From Pseudoalteromonas sp. S2755 (GTDB lineage Bacteria > Pseudomonadota > Gammaproteobacteria > Enterobacterales > Alteromonadaceae): a stretch of DNA of 64,000 nt. A program made the position numbers and the translations under genes. Of the stretch, positions 28,663 to 37,662 are shown one piece after another. Position 1 is the first letter of the stretch. Every line of letters starts with the position of its first letter. Where the stretch lies: the NCBI RefSeq assembly GCF_005886535.1, contig NZ_PNDS01000017.1, positions 1 to 64,000 of the forward strand, in the 5' to 3' direction. The notes under the pieces were generated by a model. The model was given only the letters and a program-made list of their open reading frames with translations. It did not search any database and had not been told where the DNA came from.

Positions 28663-30642
28663 CTATTCTTTCCTGCTGGTTATTGCATCTCGGATCAGCG
28701 GCCGAGATCTTGCAATAATTTCCGCTGATGTCTGATTAAGTCGCCTTCTCCAGTTTGGATACTCTTGGTCAGTACCAGGAATGTTCACTGGTAACTTCTG
28801 TTCATCGAGGTCATCAAACTGAATTGTCAGCATTTTTGCCGGCGACTTGGCGAGCACATTGATAAGCGACTGATACACATCACGGGCTTCGCTCGCAAGG
28901 CTAACACTCACCTCACCAAAGCGACTAAGCCAATGACAAAGCTTCTCTCGCTCGGATGTTCGCTCTTCATCCGCTTTCGTTAGTTGGGGTTCGCTCAATA
29001 ATTGATATTCACGCTTCAACCTAAGGTCATCATGGCTCCACCAGCCAAAAAATGGCGGGACGTCATGGTTCGCAACCATGAGTAACGCATTGTGCTTATA
29101 GTGCATGGGTGCTAAAAACTGACCGTGATAATCCTTCTCGAAATAAAAAAGAATATTGCTGTATATATGAGACTCAGACATTGCTTCTTTGATTTCGATT
29201 GGAACAACCCCTAAGTCTTCACCAATGATCATTACTTGATGTTTGACAGACTCAATTTTGAGGATCGCTAAAAGGTACTCAAATGGATAATATACATAGC
29301 AACCTGTTTGCTGTTGATCTTGATAAAAGCACCACCACAACCTTCTTAGGCCCATCACATGGTCAATTCTTAATGCCCCAACACCGGTAATGTTTGCTTG
29401 GATCAATTGTTTAAAGAATGCAAAGCGCTGCGCTTTTAACTTAACTGGGTTTAACGTTGGTAACCCCCAGTTTTGACCGAGCTCAGCCCAAGGGTCCGGA
29501 GGTGCGCCCACACGAGCATGGTCGGCATACAAATTTTTATTGCTGTTGTATTCACTTGAGCCGTCAGCACAACCTACGGCTAAGTCATTGATTAAACCTA
29601 CGGCCATACCAGCATTCAGTGCCAAAGATTGGCATAGCGTTAATTGCTCAAACGCAAGCCATTGCAAAAACTTGGCAAAGTCATCGTCCTCAAATGCCTT
29701 AAGCTCTTGCTGCTTAGCTTGGCAAAATCGAGCAAAGTCAGCACGCCACGCTCCAGTTTGGTCACACAATAACTGCCACGCAAAACGTAACGCGTTAAGC
29801 TTGCTTTCCATACAGTGAGTCATATCAAGATATGCCGCGTTCAAGTTAGCCTTTGAGCCGTCTAAATAGTCGGTAAACACACTCACATCTAAGCCAAATT
29901 GTTCACACAAAAGCTCGATAGAAATGTAAAAAGGGTGCAGTAGGCGACGGTCATTTGGGCTGTACGGACTTGCTTTCTCTGGCTCATCAACAAACAATAA
30001 ATGCAGTGGGTTTAACAAAATATAGTCAAGCCCTTCAGCTGCGCTAGCCTCAACTAATTGCTTTAGCTCATAAAAATCCGCACTTAGCTTGTTGCCAGCA
30101 GGCTTTAACGAATATAGCTGAATAGACAGTCCAAGGAGCTTTTTATGTTGTTCAATCGGGTCATAACACTGTCTAGGCGTCACCCAAAGCTCAGTCTCAA
30201 ACCGCGCACCATTTAACATTACCTCTGCGCTATGATAACCGACTTCAATCGCGTTTATTGGCACTTCAAGTTGAACATAACGTGTATTTTGATAGCGGTA
30301 ATCGCCAGTCACTACTTGCTTGTTTGGATCGCAAACACAGCAATAACCCAATGTGGGGATCGACACAGATAATTCGTTAATTTGCAGGCCAGCATCCACT
30401 CTTATCGTAATAGTTGGCGTCTCTTTGCAAACCAAAGTAATGGCTTCAACTGGCGTGAGCCATTTGGCAATATCCAACTCAAAGTTGAGCCTGTCTATTT
30501 CGTCTGGATTACTGACATCAACACCGCACTCCTGCAATGCCTGTAGGCGAGTTTGGTGATCAAATACCACATGATCACCGGTGTATTTATGGTACTCATA
30601 ACCAATACCATAGAGATAGAGAAGCTGAGCAATGTTGTCCAT
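28663..30642 (-). CDS. malQ: 4-alpha-glucanotransferase (amylomaltase)
   Basis: A 659-residue GH77 enzyme that disproportionates maltodextrins, recycling short chains left by phosphorylase and debranching. The nucleophile Asp lies in ALRIDHVMGLRRLWW and the acid Glu in IIGEDLGVVP; NHDVPPFFGWW corresponds to the third conserved carboxylate region. The N-terminal roughly 140 residues form the extra domain of the MalQ (long) class. It lies 8 bases after the CBM48 gene and abuts glgB exactly. Confidence 0.94.
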   Translation of the reverse strand: MDNIAQLLYLYGIGYEYHKYTGDHVVFDHQTRLQALQECGVDVSNPDEIDRLNFELDIAKWLTPVEAITLVCKETPTITIRVDAGLQINELSVSIPTLGYCCVCDPNKQVVTGDYRYQNTRYVQLEVPINAIEVGYHSAEVMLNGARFETELWVTPRQCYDPIEQHKKLLGLSIQLYSLKPAGNKLSADFYELKQLVEASAAEGLDYILLNPLHLLFVDEPEKASPYSPNDRRLLHPFYISIELLCEQFGLDVSVFTDYLDGSKANLNAAYLDMTHCMESKLNALRFAWQLLCDQTGAWRADFARFCQAKQQELKAFEDDDFAKFLQWLAFEQLTLCQSLALNAGMAVGLINDLAVGCADGSSEYNSNKNLYADHARVGAPPDPWAELGQNWGLPTLNPVKLKAQRFAFFKQLIQANITGVGALRIDHVMGLRRLWWCFYQDQQQTGCYVYYPFEYLLAILKIESVKHQVMIIGEDLGVVPIEIKEAMSESHIYSNILFYFEKDYHGQFLAPMHYKHNALLMVANHDVPPFFGWWSHDDLRLKREYQLLSEPQLTKADEERTSEREKLCHWLSRFGEVSVSLASEARDVYQSLINVLAKSPAKMLTIQFDDLDEQKLPVNIPGTDQEYPNWRRRLNQTSAEIIARSRPLIRDAITSRKE

Positions 30643-30650
30643 TTATAATG

Positions 30651-30950
30651 TTACGCTCTCGCTGTGGACACAACACTGTTGTCTTCTCCAAAGCCATTTG
30701 GCACATAATCATCCGCTTGATGATCATTGTCCCATACTTCGCCATCAATCAAATACCTGAAGTGGTAATCTTTGTCGGTTGGTAAACGGTGTTTAAGCTT
30801 AAACGCACTGTCTTTTTTGATGAATTTCATCGGCTCAGGTTGCCAATCATTAAAATCACCAGCAAGTTCCACCGTTTTCGCTTCTGGGTGTGAAAATGAA
30901 AATGTAATTTCTGCTTCGTCTTTTGTTTTGAAAAACCGTTTAGTGAGCAT
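30651..30950 (-). CDS. Stand-alone CBM48 (isoamylase early-set) glycogen-binding protein
   Basis: A 99-residue protein made almost wholly of one carbohydrate-binding domain of the CBM48/AMPK-beta type. The signature is VELAGDFNDWQPEPMKF followed by FRYLIDGEVWDNDHQADDY. It has no catalytic domain, signal peptide or membrane segment, so it should be cytosolic. As the promoter-proximal gene of the glycogen operon, it is inferred to bind glycogen or to target partners to it. GGGGG lies about five bases upstream of the ATG. Confidence 0.88.
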   Translation of the reverse strand: MLTKRFFKTKDEAEITFSFSHPEAKTVELAGDFNDWQPEPMKFIKKDSAFKLKHRLPTDKDYHFRYLIDGEVWDNDHQADDYVPNGFGEDNSVVSTARA

Positions 30951-31140
30951 ATAACCCCCGTTTACCTTTTGTGAGTCCTTATTTCACAGTGACGTACGCT
31001 AATACTGCAAACGACTGGTAACTGTGTACAATTTATGTCGAGCATATTGAGATTTAATTGAAATTAAATTGCCAATTAGATGGCAACTCACCGATCGCTT
31101 TAAAAATCAACAACCCTAAGTACAGCAAACAAATATTGAG

Positions 31141-31158
31141 TTTGTATGACAGTACAAA
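31141..31158. promoter_or_regulatory. Inverted repeat TTTGTA-N6-TACAAA
   Basis: A 6-6-6 inverted repeat (TTTGTA tgacag TACAAA), four bases from a second palindrome. Arrangement and position between divergent genes fit a dimeric repressor site; no specific regulator is recognised. Confidence 0.4.
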
Positions 31159-31161
31159 TTT

Positions 31162-31177
31162 GGTGCAATTTTGCACC
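31162..31177. promoter_or_regulatory. Perfect palindrome GGTGCAA-TT-TTGCACC
   Basis: A 16-base perfect inverted repeat, followed by a partly similar GGCGCAA half-site at 31183-31189. It may be an operator for the glycogen operon, the GGDEF-EAL gene or both. Confidence 0.45.
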
Positions 31178-31518
31178 GCTTTGGCGCAATCTAAATCAGA
31201 TAAGCAGTGATTTCAGTTTGCTACAGGTTCCTTGCAATCACTGAGCCAATCACATTAAGAGTCAACAAGAAAGCTAGTTAAGAATGGTTATCATGTAAAG
31301 TGAATTTAACTAATAATTGATCCTGCTCATATAAAGCGGTCTACAAAGTGAAGTTTTTAGTACTTTTGCGCTATGAGGTTTGCAACTGAATGCTAAAGTG
31401 TGTAAAAAACTAGGTTAGCAGCTATAATTTCAGATTACATTTTTTATAATAAATACTTCATCTATGTGTTATTACTGAATAATACGCAAGAGTCTGAATT
31501 ACTAAGGAAAGCCTATTC

Positions 31519-33420
31519 ATGCCAAACGCAATAAGACTAACAAGTACCCTACTTCTGGGCACATTATTTGTTGTCATATTGCTGCACCTGTCTTTTAAGG
31601 CCCATGTGTTTGAACTGCTCGCTACAACCTCGGCAACTGAGCATCTTACAACATCACTGGTATCACCTTGGTACTCTCCACTACTGCACGGTTTGAGCTT
31701 TGCTGCAAAAGGTAATTCCACCTATGTTGTAGTCGAATCAACGCTCGGAACGCCTACATATCTGGATGTAAATACGGTTTGGTATGCCGTGTTTACTTCA
31801 CCCATCACTCTCATTTCAATTGCAACTTTACTCGCGATTGTTGCGTATCTTTTTAAATCAGAGCGCCGCTATCGTAATCAAGATGAAGATATCAGTGAGG
31901 TGAATAATGATGTTAGAGGAATATTGACGCGTTTAGAGGTTGATAGTGCCCAACTACATCATAAGTCTTCTCTTGCCAAGCTCAGCCATGCGATCCACGA
32001 TTTGTCTAGCCATCTTGCTCGCGTACAACGCCATTCAGAGTCTCAAATTTTTCAAGACAAGCTCACTAAACTTATAGATAGACATGCCTATATTGACCAT
32101 ATCGAGGCAAAGTTAAAGCAAGCTGAGTTGTCACAGCAAAAATGTGGCCTGTTATTTATTGATTTGGACGGGTTTAAACAAGTTAATGATTCCTTTGGCC
32201 ACAGTTTTGGCGACGAAATTTTGATCCAAGTTGCCGCTAGGCTCTCAAAAGTGGTTCGCCAATATGGTTTAGAAGATTGCCACCCCATTCATGGCCTTGA
32301 ACAAAACCTTTCAAGACTCGGCGGCGATGAATTTTCGCTATTTATTCCCAAATTAAGCGCTCCGAGTTTATGCACAGAAATCGCACAGTCCATTCTAAGT
32401 GATATAGAGCGTGACTTCTTGCTTGGCAATAAACTTGTCAAAATTGGAGCAAGTATCGGCATCGCAGTATATCCAGATAGCGCCGCAACTCCGAACTCGT
32501 TACTACAGATGGCTGATGTTGCCATGTACAGAGCAAAAACAGATGGACGTGGGATTTTTAAAGTTTACTCCCCCGAAATGGGGTCGAAAATGCGCCGTTA
32601 TCACTACCTCTTAGAAGAGTTACGACTCGCTATCTCTGCGCAAAGCTTTTATCTGTCATTCCAACCGATAGTACATGTTGAAGATTGTGCTATTGACTAT
32701 TTTGAGGCACTTATTCGTTGGAATCACCCAATAGAAGGGCAAATTCCACCAGCAGAGTTTATTCCAATTGCAGAGGAATCTAATTTAATTTTAGAGCTTG
32801 GTGATTGGATCTTACTTGAGTCGTGTAGGCAAATGTGTGCTTGGCATAATGCAGGGATGAAAAAGGTAAAAATCTCAGTTAATGTTTCTGGAATACAATT
32901 AAAGCACAGAAAGGTCTTTGAATGGGTGAATGCTGCCCTAGAAAAAACCGGCTTACCAGCCACCGCTTTGATGTTGGAGATCACGGAATCTACTCTTATC
33001 AAGGCCAGTAATGAAACGATTTCACAATTGCAACAATGCCGAGATGCAGGAATAAGTGTCGCGATTGACGACTTTGGCACAGGTTTTAGCTCACTAAGCA
33101 CCCTCGCCGATTTACCTATAGATGTGATAAAAATCGATAAACTGTTTATCACTCAAGCCAACAGTAATCCTAAATATCGTAAGATCCTCAACTCCATCAG
33201 CGAACTTGGACAGCAGTTAGAATTAAAAATTGTTGCCGAAGGCGTTGAACAAACAGAACAATTTGAGCTAGTTAAAAGCTTAGGGATCAGTTGTGTACAG
33301 GGATATTTGGTTAGCCGGCCTGAAAGCTCAAATAATGTGGGTAGCAAAGTGTTAAATGGCAATGTGAATCATATTGCAGCGACCGGCACCAGCATTTGGT
33401 TACCAGAACAAGTTGGGTAG
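31519..33420 (+). CDS. Membrane-anchored GGDEF-EAL protein
   Basis: A 633-residue c-di-GMP protein. A membrane segment lies at about 7-28, an extracytoplasmic stretch of about 60 residues follows, then a second membrane segment at about 92-112, a coiled linker, GGDEF at about 180-350 and EAL at about 360-620. SRLGGDEF is intact, but the usual RxxD I-site is absent: an insertion-like stretch (YGLEDCHPIHGLEQN) precedes the motif. The EAL domain looks active (FEALIRWNHP, EITES, DDFGTGFSSL, AEGVEQ). It is divergent from the glycogen operon. Confidence 0.92.
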   Translation: MPNAIRLTSTLLLGTLFVVILLHLSFKAHVFELLATTSATEHLTTSLVSPWYSPLLHGLSFAAKGNSTYVVVESTLGTPTYLDVNTVWYAVFTSPITLISIATLLAIVAYLFKSERRYRNQDEDISEVNNDVRGILTRLEVDSAQLHHKSSLAKLSHAIHDLSSHLARVQRHSESQIFQDKLTKLIDRHAYIDHIEAKLKQAELSQQKCGLLFIDLDGFKQVNDSFGHSFGDEILIQVAARLSKVVRQYGLEDCHPIHGLEQNLSRLGGDEFSLFIPKLSAPSLCTEIAQSILSDIERDFLLGNKLVKIGASIGIAVYPDSAATPNSLLQMADVAMYRAKTDGRGIFKVYSPEMGSKMRRYHYLLEELRLAISAQSFYLSFQPIVHVEDCAIDYFEALIRWNHPIEGQIPPAEFIPIAEESNLILELGDWILLESCRQMCAWHNAGMKKVKISVNVSGIQLKHRKVFEWVNAALEKTGLPATALMLEITESTLIKASNETISQLQQCRDAGISVAIDDFGTGFSSLSTLADLPIDVIKIDKLFITQANSNPKYRKILNSISELGQQLELKIVAEGVEQTEQFELVKSLGISCVQGYLVSRPESSNNVGSKVLNGNVNHIAATGTSIWLPEQVG

Positions 33421-33549
33421 CTCACTGTTAAGCGAAAAAAGTTAGCTACACAGCATCTTCCAGGCTAGGCAATCTATTATGCTAAACGCGGAGCACTTGG
33501 TAAGTCGTGACGAGCGCTCAAAGTATTTATCCAGACACAGTAAGGTTAT

Positions 33550-33978
33550 TTATCGCTTAAATTTGGTTTCTAAAATAACCGACGAGTTGGTACGCTCAAT
33601 CCCTTCTAAATTACCAATTTCATCTAGCAGATGACTCAACTGCTCCAAACTCTGTGCTTCAACAATAGCAATCAAGTCATATTCCCCACTAATGGCATAA
33701 AGTGCTGAAACATTTGGCAACTGCTGCAATGCTAAATTCGCCTTTGTAGTGAGTTTTTGTTTTACCTTAATAGAAACGTGTGCCGATACTAAATCGTCCA
33801 TATACTGCTCCGCGAACTCCACGCGATAGCCTTTAATTACGCCATTTTGCTCTAATTTTGCGATACGATTTTGTACCGTGGTTCTGGAAAGATCTAACTT
33901 ACGTGCCAACTCAGAGATGCTCTCTCGTGCGTTATTACGCAACAGTGCAATGAGCTTTTCGTCTTGTGAACTAATCAT
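33550..33978 (-). CDS. Lrp/AsnC family transcriptional regulator
   Basis: A 142-residue regulator. An AsnC-type helix-turn-helix occupies about 5-60 (ISELARKLDLSRTTVQNRIAKLE), and the RAM ligand-binding domain about 65-140 (SALYAISGEYDLIAIVEA). It is transcribed divergently from astC with 184 bases between starts, so amino-acid-responsive control of the arginine catabolic genes is inferred. Confidence 0.9.
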   Translation of the reverse strand: MISSQDEKLIALLRNNARESISELARKLDLSRTTVQNRIAKLEQNGVIKGYRVEFAEQYMDDLVSAHVSIKVKQKLTTKANLALQQLPNVSALYAISGEYDLIAIVEAQSLEQLSHLLDEIGNLEGIERTNSSVILETKFKR

Positions 33979-34090
33979 TTTGCAATTTAATCATGTTAAT
34001 TTGACATAAATGATAGCAAATATGTGAATTATTGCACTGCAAATTATTACAAAAGCGCGTAATAATGAAGAAATAGCAAGTTGGCTGTGA

Positions 34091-35368
<1,278 letters not shown>

Positions 35369-35398
35369 GGAGCTGGGGACCTCGGTCTCCTCTTTCTC

Positions 35399-36424
35399 AT
35401 GTTAGTATTAAGACCAATACAAAAAACTGACTTCGACGCGCTAAAAACCATTGCGGTTGAATCTGGCCATGGGTTTACCTCACTGCCAGTAGATGACGAA
35501 TTGTTGTCTAATAAAATTAACCGCTCAGTTGAAAGCTTTGCAAAGTCAGTGTCAAAACCATACGACGAAGGCTATTTGTTCGTCCTTGAAGACACACAAA
35601 CGGGCGAAATTATAGGCACCACTGCGATTGAAGCTGCGGTAGGTATGTCTGTGCCTTTATATCACTATCATCTTGGTAAAACAGTACATCACTCTAGAAC
35701 GTTGGGTGTCTATAATACCGTTGATATTCTGTCGATGTGTAACGACTACACCGGAAGCTCTGAGATCTGCACACTATTTTTACGTGAAGGTCATCGCCAA
35801 GGGTTAGCTGGTCGCTTTCTTTCAAGAAGTCGCTTCTTATTTATGGCAGAACATGCAGAACGCTTTAGCGATACCGTTATTGCAGAAATGCGTGGTGTAA
35901 GTGACGAATATGGTCACTCACCATTTTGGCAGTGGTTACAAGAGCACTTTTTTAGCATCGAATTTCCGCAAGCAGATCACTTGGTCGGTCTCGGGGACAA
36001 AGTTTTTATTTGTGAACTTATGCCCAAGTATCCCATCTATGCAAACCTACTAAGTCCAGAAGCACAAGCCGTGATAGGTAAAGTGCATGAGAAGACCAAG
36101 CCTGCTTTGCGTTTGTTACAAAAAGAGGGGTTTGAGCACCGTGGCTATGTTGACTTGTTCGACGCAGGCCCAACGGTGGAAGCCAAACTAGAAAACATTA
36201 GAACGGTTAGAGAGTCGTTTAAAGGCGAAGTTGAAATAGTCGCTTCACTACCTGACAAGCTCCCTAGTCTTGCTATTTCAAATGGTCGACTAGACGCATT
36301 TAAAGCCACGTTTACCGATCAGGCTTATCTGTGCGAAGCAGAAGAAAAAATTCAGCTGACCGCAGAGGTAGCCAATGCGCTTGATGTCACTCAAGGTGAA
36401 CTGATCAGCGCATTTAAACTATAG
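35399..36424 (+). CDS. astA: Arginine N-succinyltransferase
   Basis: A 341-residue enzyme that succinylates arginine with succinyl-CoA, the first step of the AST pathway. Family features include VLRPIQKTDFDAL at the start, GTTAIEAAVG, EICTLFLREGHRQGLAGRFLS and RGVSDEYGHSPFW. It lies 30 bases downstream of astC. The next step's gene, astD, does not follow: a 76-base gap leads directly to a DUF1338 gene. Confidence 0.95.
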   Translation: MLVLRPIQKTDFDALKTIAVESGHGFTSLPVDDELLSNKINRSVESFAKSVSKPYDEGYLFVLEDTQTGEIIGTTAIEAAVGMSVPLYHYHLGKTVHHSRTLGVYNTVDILSMCNDYTGSSEICTLFLREGHRQGLAGRFLSRSRFLFMAEHAERFSDTVIAEMRGVSDEYGHSPFWQWLQEHFFSIEFPQADHLVGLGDKVFICELMPKYPIYANLLSPEAQAVIGKVHEKTKPALRLLQKEGFEHRGYVDLFDAGPTVEAKLENIRTVRESFKGEVEIVASLPDKLPSLAISNGRLDAFKATFTDQAYLCEAEEKIQLTAEVANALDVTQGELISAFKL

Positions 36425-36441
36425 ATTTCAATGTCGTGCTG

Positions 36442-36455
36442 ATACCAATTGGTAT
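36442..36455. repeat. 14-base palindrome ATACCAATTGGTAT
   Basis: A perfect palindrome in the gap between astA and the DUF1338 gene. It equals the left end (ATACCAATT) and right end (AATTGGTAT) of the interspersed repeat at 37376-37537 joined with an overlap. It could be a target site, a minimal remnant or an operator. Confidence 0.6.
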
Positions 36456-36500
36456 AAAATTTAACAAGCTGTCACCAAGACAAAAAATTAGGAAACCATT

Positions 36501-37304
36501 ATGCACAACAACGTAGATACACTATTTGAACACCTGTGGGACAACTACCTAGAAGTAACGCCTTCTGCAGTTAAAGTTCATGAACTTCTCGGCTCAACGC
36601 AAAAAGACGACGTGATCAATGACCACATCGCATTGCGTACCTTTAATATTGAAAAAGTGGGCCTAGAAAAGCTCGCTGCACATTTTAAAGCTGTGGGTTA
36701 TACAGAGTGTGGCGAATATCACTTTGAAGCGAAAAAGCTATATGCCAAGCACTATGAACATCAAGATCCAACTAAACCAAAGGTATTTATCTCTGAGCTG
36801 CTAGTTGAAAAATGTTCAGAAGAATTACAAACAATCGTTAAAGACATGGTTGAGCAAATCGACGAGTCTGCAGTAACAGCTGAAAACTTCCTGTATTCTG
36901 GCACCCACTGGCGCGTTTCTCACGAGACATACAAAAAGCTACTGGCTGAAAGCGAATACGCTGCATGGATGTCAGCGTGGGGTTACCGCGCTAACCACTT
37001 TACCGTAAGCATCAATTACCTGAAGAACTTCACTACAATTGAAGCCGTAAACCAAGCACTTAAAGACAATGGTTTTGAACTAAACACATCAGGTGGCGAG
37101 ATCAAAGGCTCTCCAGAAGTGTTACTAGAACAATCTTCAACGCTTGCTGATCACCAAAACGTGCAGTTTAATGACGGTGAATTTAGCATTCCAAGCTGCT
37201 TCTATGAGTTTGCTCTGCGTTATGCCAAGCCTGACGGCGAGATCTATACTGGTTTTGTTGCAGCTTCTGCTGACAAAATCTTTGAAAGTACTAACGCAAG
37301 ATAA
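36501..37304 (+). CDS. DUF1338 family protein (2-oxoadipate dioxygenase/decarboxylase-like)
   Basis: A 267-residue cytosolic protein of the DUF1338 family. Characterised relatives (HglS/YdcJ) are metal-dependent enzymes converting 2-oxoadipate to 2-hydroxyglutarate in lysine catabolism. The region DHIALRTFN and a later His/Glu-rich stretch (GTHWRVSHETYKK, ANHFTVSINYL) fit the metal site of the vicinal-oxygen-chelate-like fold. It is shorter than HglS, so the precise substrate is unsure. The position after astCA suggests an amino-acid catabolic role. Confidence 0.85.
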   Translation: MHNNVDTLFEHLWDNYLEVTPSAVKVHELLGSTQKDDVINDHIALRTFNIEKVGLEKLAAHFKAVGYTECGEYHFEAKKLYAKHYEHQDPTKPKVFISELLVEKCSEELQTIVKDMVEQIDESAVTAENFLYSGTHWRVSHETYKKLLAESEYAAWMSAWGYRANHFTVSINYLKNFTTIEAVNQALKDNGFELNTSGGEIKGSPEVLLEQSSTLADHQNVQFNDGEFSIPSCFYEFALRYAKPDGEIYTGFVAASADKIFESTNAR

Positions 37305-37349
37305 TCGCGTTTAAAATCAGTGCTTGCCTAAGCACTCTGCCCAAATTGT

Positions 37350-37375
37350 AAAGCAGCCTTTATGGCTGCTTTTTT
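37350..37375 (+). terminator. Terminator after astC-astA-DUF1338
   Basis: A 9-base stem AAAGCAGCC / GGCTGCTTT with a 5-base loop, followed by a T-run, 46 bases after the stop. The interspersed repeat begins immediately after its T-run. Confidence 0.85.
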
Positions 37376-37537
37376 ATACCAATTTGCTTAATTAAGTGAG
37401 CTATTTTGAGGCGAGAAAATCTTGTCGATAACTAGGCAAAACTTTTGCTATTTAGTTGTTCTAAATAACAAAACTTTAACGCTGTTAGCGTCAGATATGC
37501 GCCTTCAAATTGAGCGAGTATTAAGGCAAATTGGTAC
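37376..37537. repeat. Interspersed intergenic repeat, copy 2 (complete)
   Basis: A 162-base element with terminal inverted repeats ATACCAATTTGC (37376-37387) and GCAAATTGGTAC (37526-37537), matching at 11 of 12 positions. The interior has GCAAAA-c-TTTTGC and ATTTAG-ttgtt-CTAAAT hairpins. It shares its core with the copy at 1-154. No ORF is evident. This is MITE-like. The copy is intergenic, placed between two terminators. Confidence 0.85.
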
Positions 37538-37602
37538 AATAAGCAAACCGTTTTACAGTGCTCTTTAATTATAGCTGGTGTTATTATCTTTACCCAACAT
37601 GA

Positions 37603-37634
37603 AAAAGCCCTTAACCGAATGGTTAAGGGCTTTT
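37603..37634. terminator. Bidirectional terminator downstream of fadE
   Basis: A perfect 14-base stem (AAAAGCCCTTAACC / GGTTAAGGGCTTTT) with a GAAT loop. T-runs flank both sides. It lies 29 bases beyond the fadE stop. Confidence 0.85.
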
Positions 37635-37662
37635 ACTTTTACAGAAAAGTTATTTGTTTAAC

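Larger units (their letters stand above)
30951..31518. other. Divergent intergenic region between the glycogen operon and a GGDEF-EAL gene
   Basis: 568 bases without a convincing gene on either strand. It must hold the promoters of the minus-strand glycogen operon and the plus-strand GGDEF-EAL gene. Two clear inverted repeats lie at 31141-31158 and 31162-31177. I see no reliable sigma-70 promoter pair that stands out from the AT-rich background, and no small RNA that I can support. Confidence 0.6.

Noticed and set aside
30975-31000. TGTGA...TCACA upstream of the glycogen operon as a CRP site.
   Set aside because: The spacing between half-sites is nine bases rather than six, so it does not fit the CRP consensus.
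31326-31340. A 15-base match (CTCATATAAAGCGGT) to the terminator stem at 54548-54562.
   Set aside because: In a 64-kb AT-rich window a few 15-base matches are expected by chance, and the 31326 copy has no hairpin partner.
34016-34060. ArgR-like sequence (TGTGAATTATTGCA) upstream of astC.
   Set aside because: Only one half-site resembles the ArgR box; the second half does not match TATTCA well, so it was not called.
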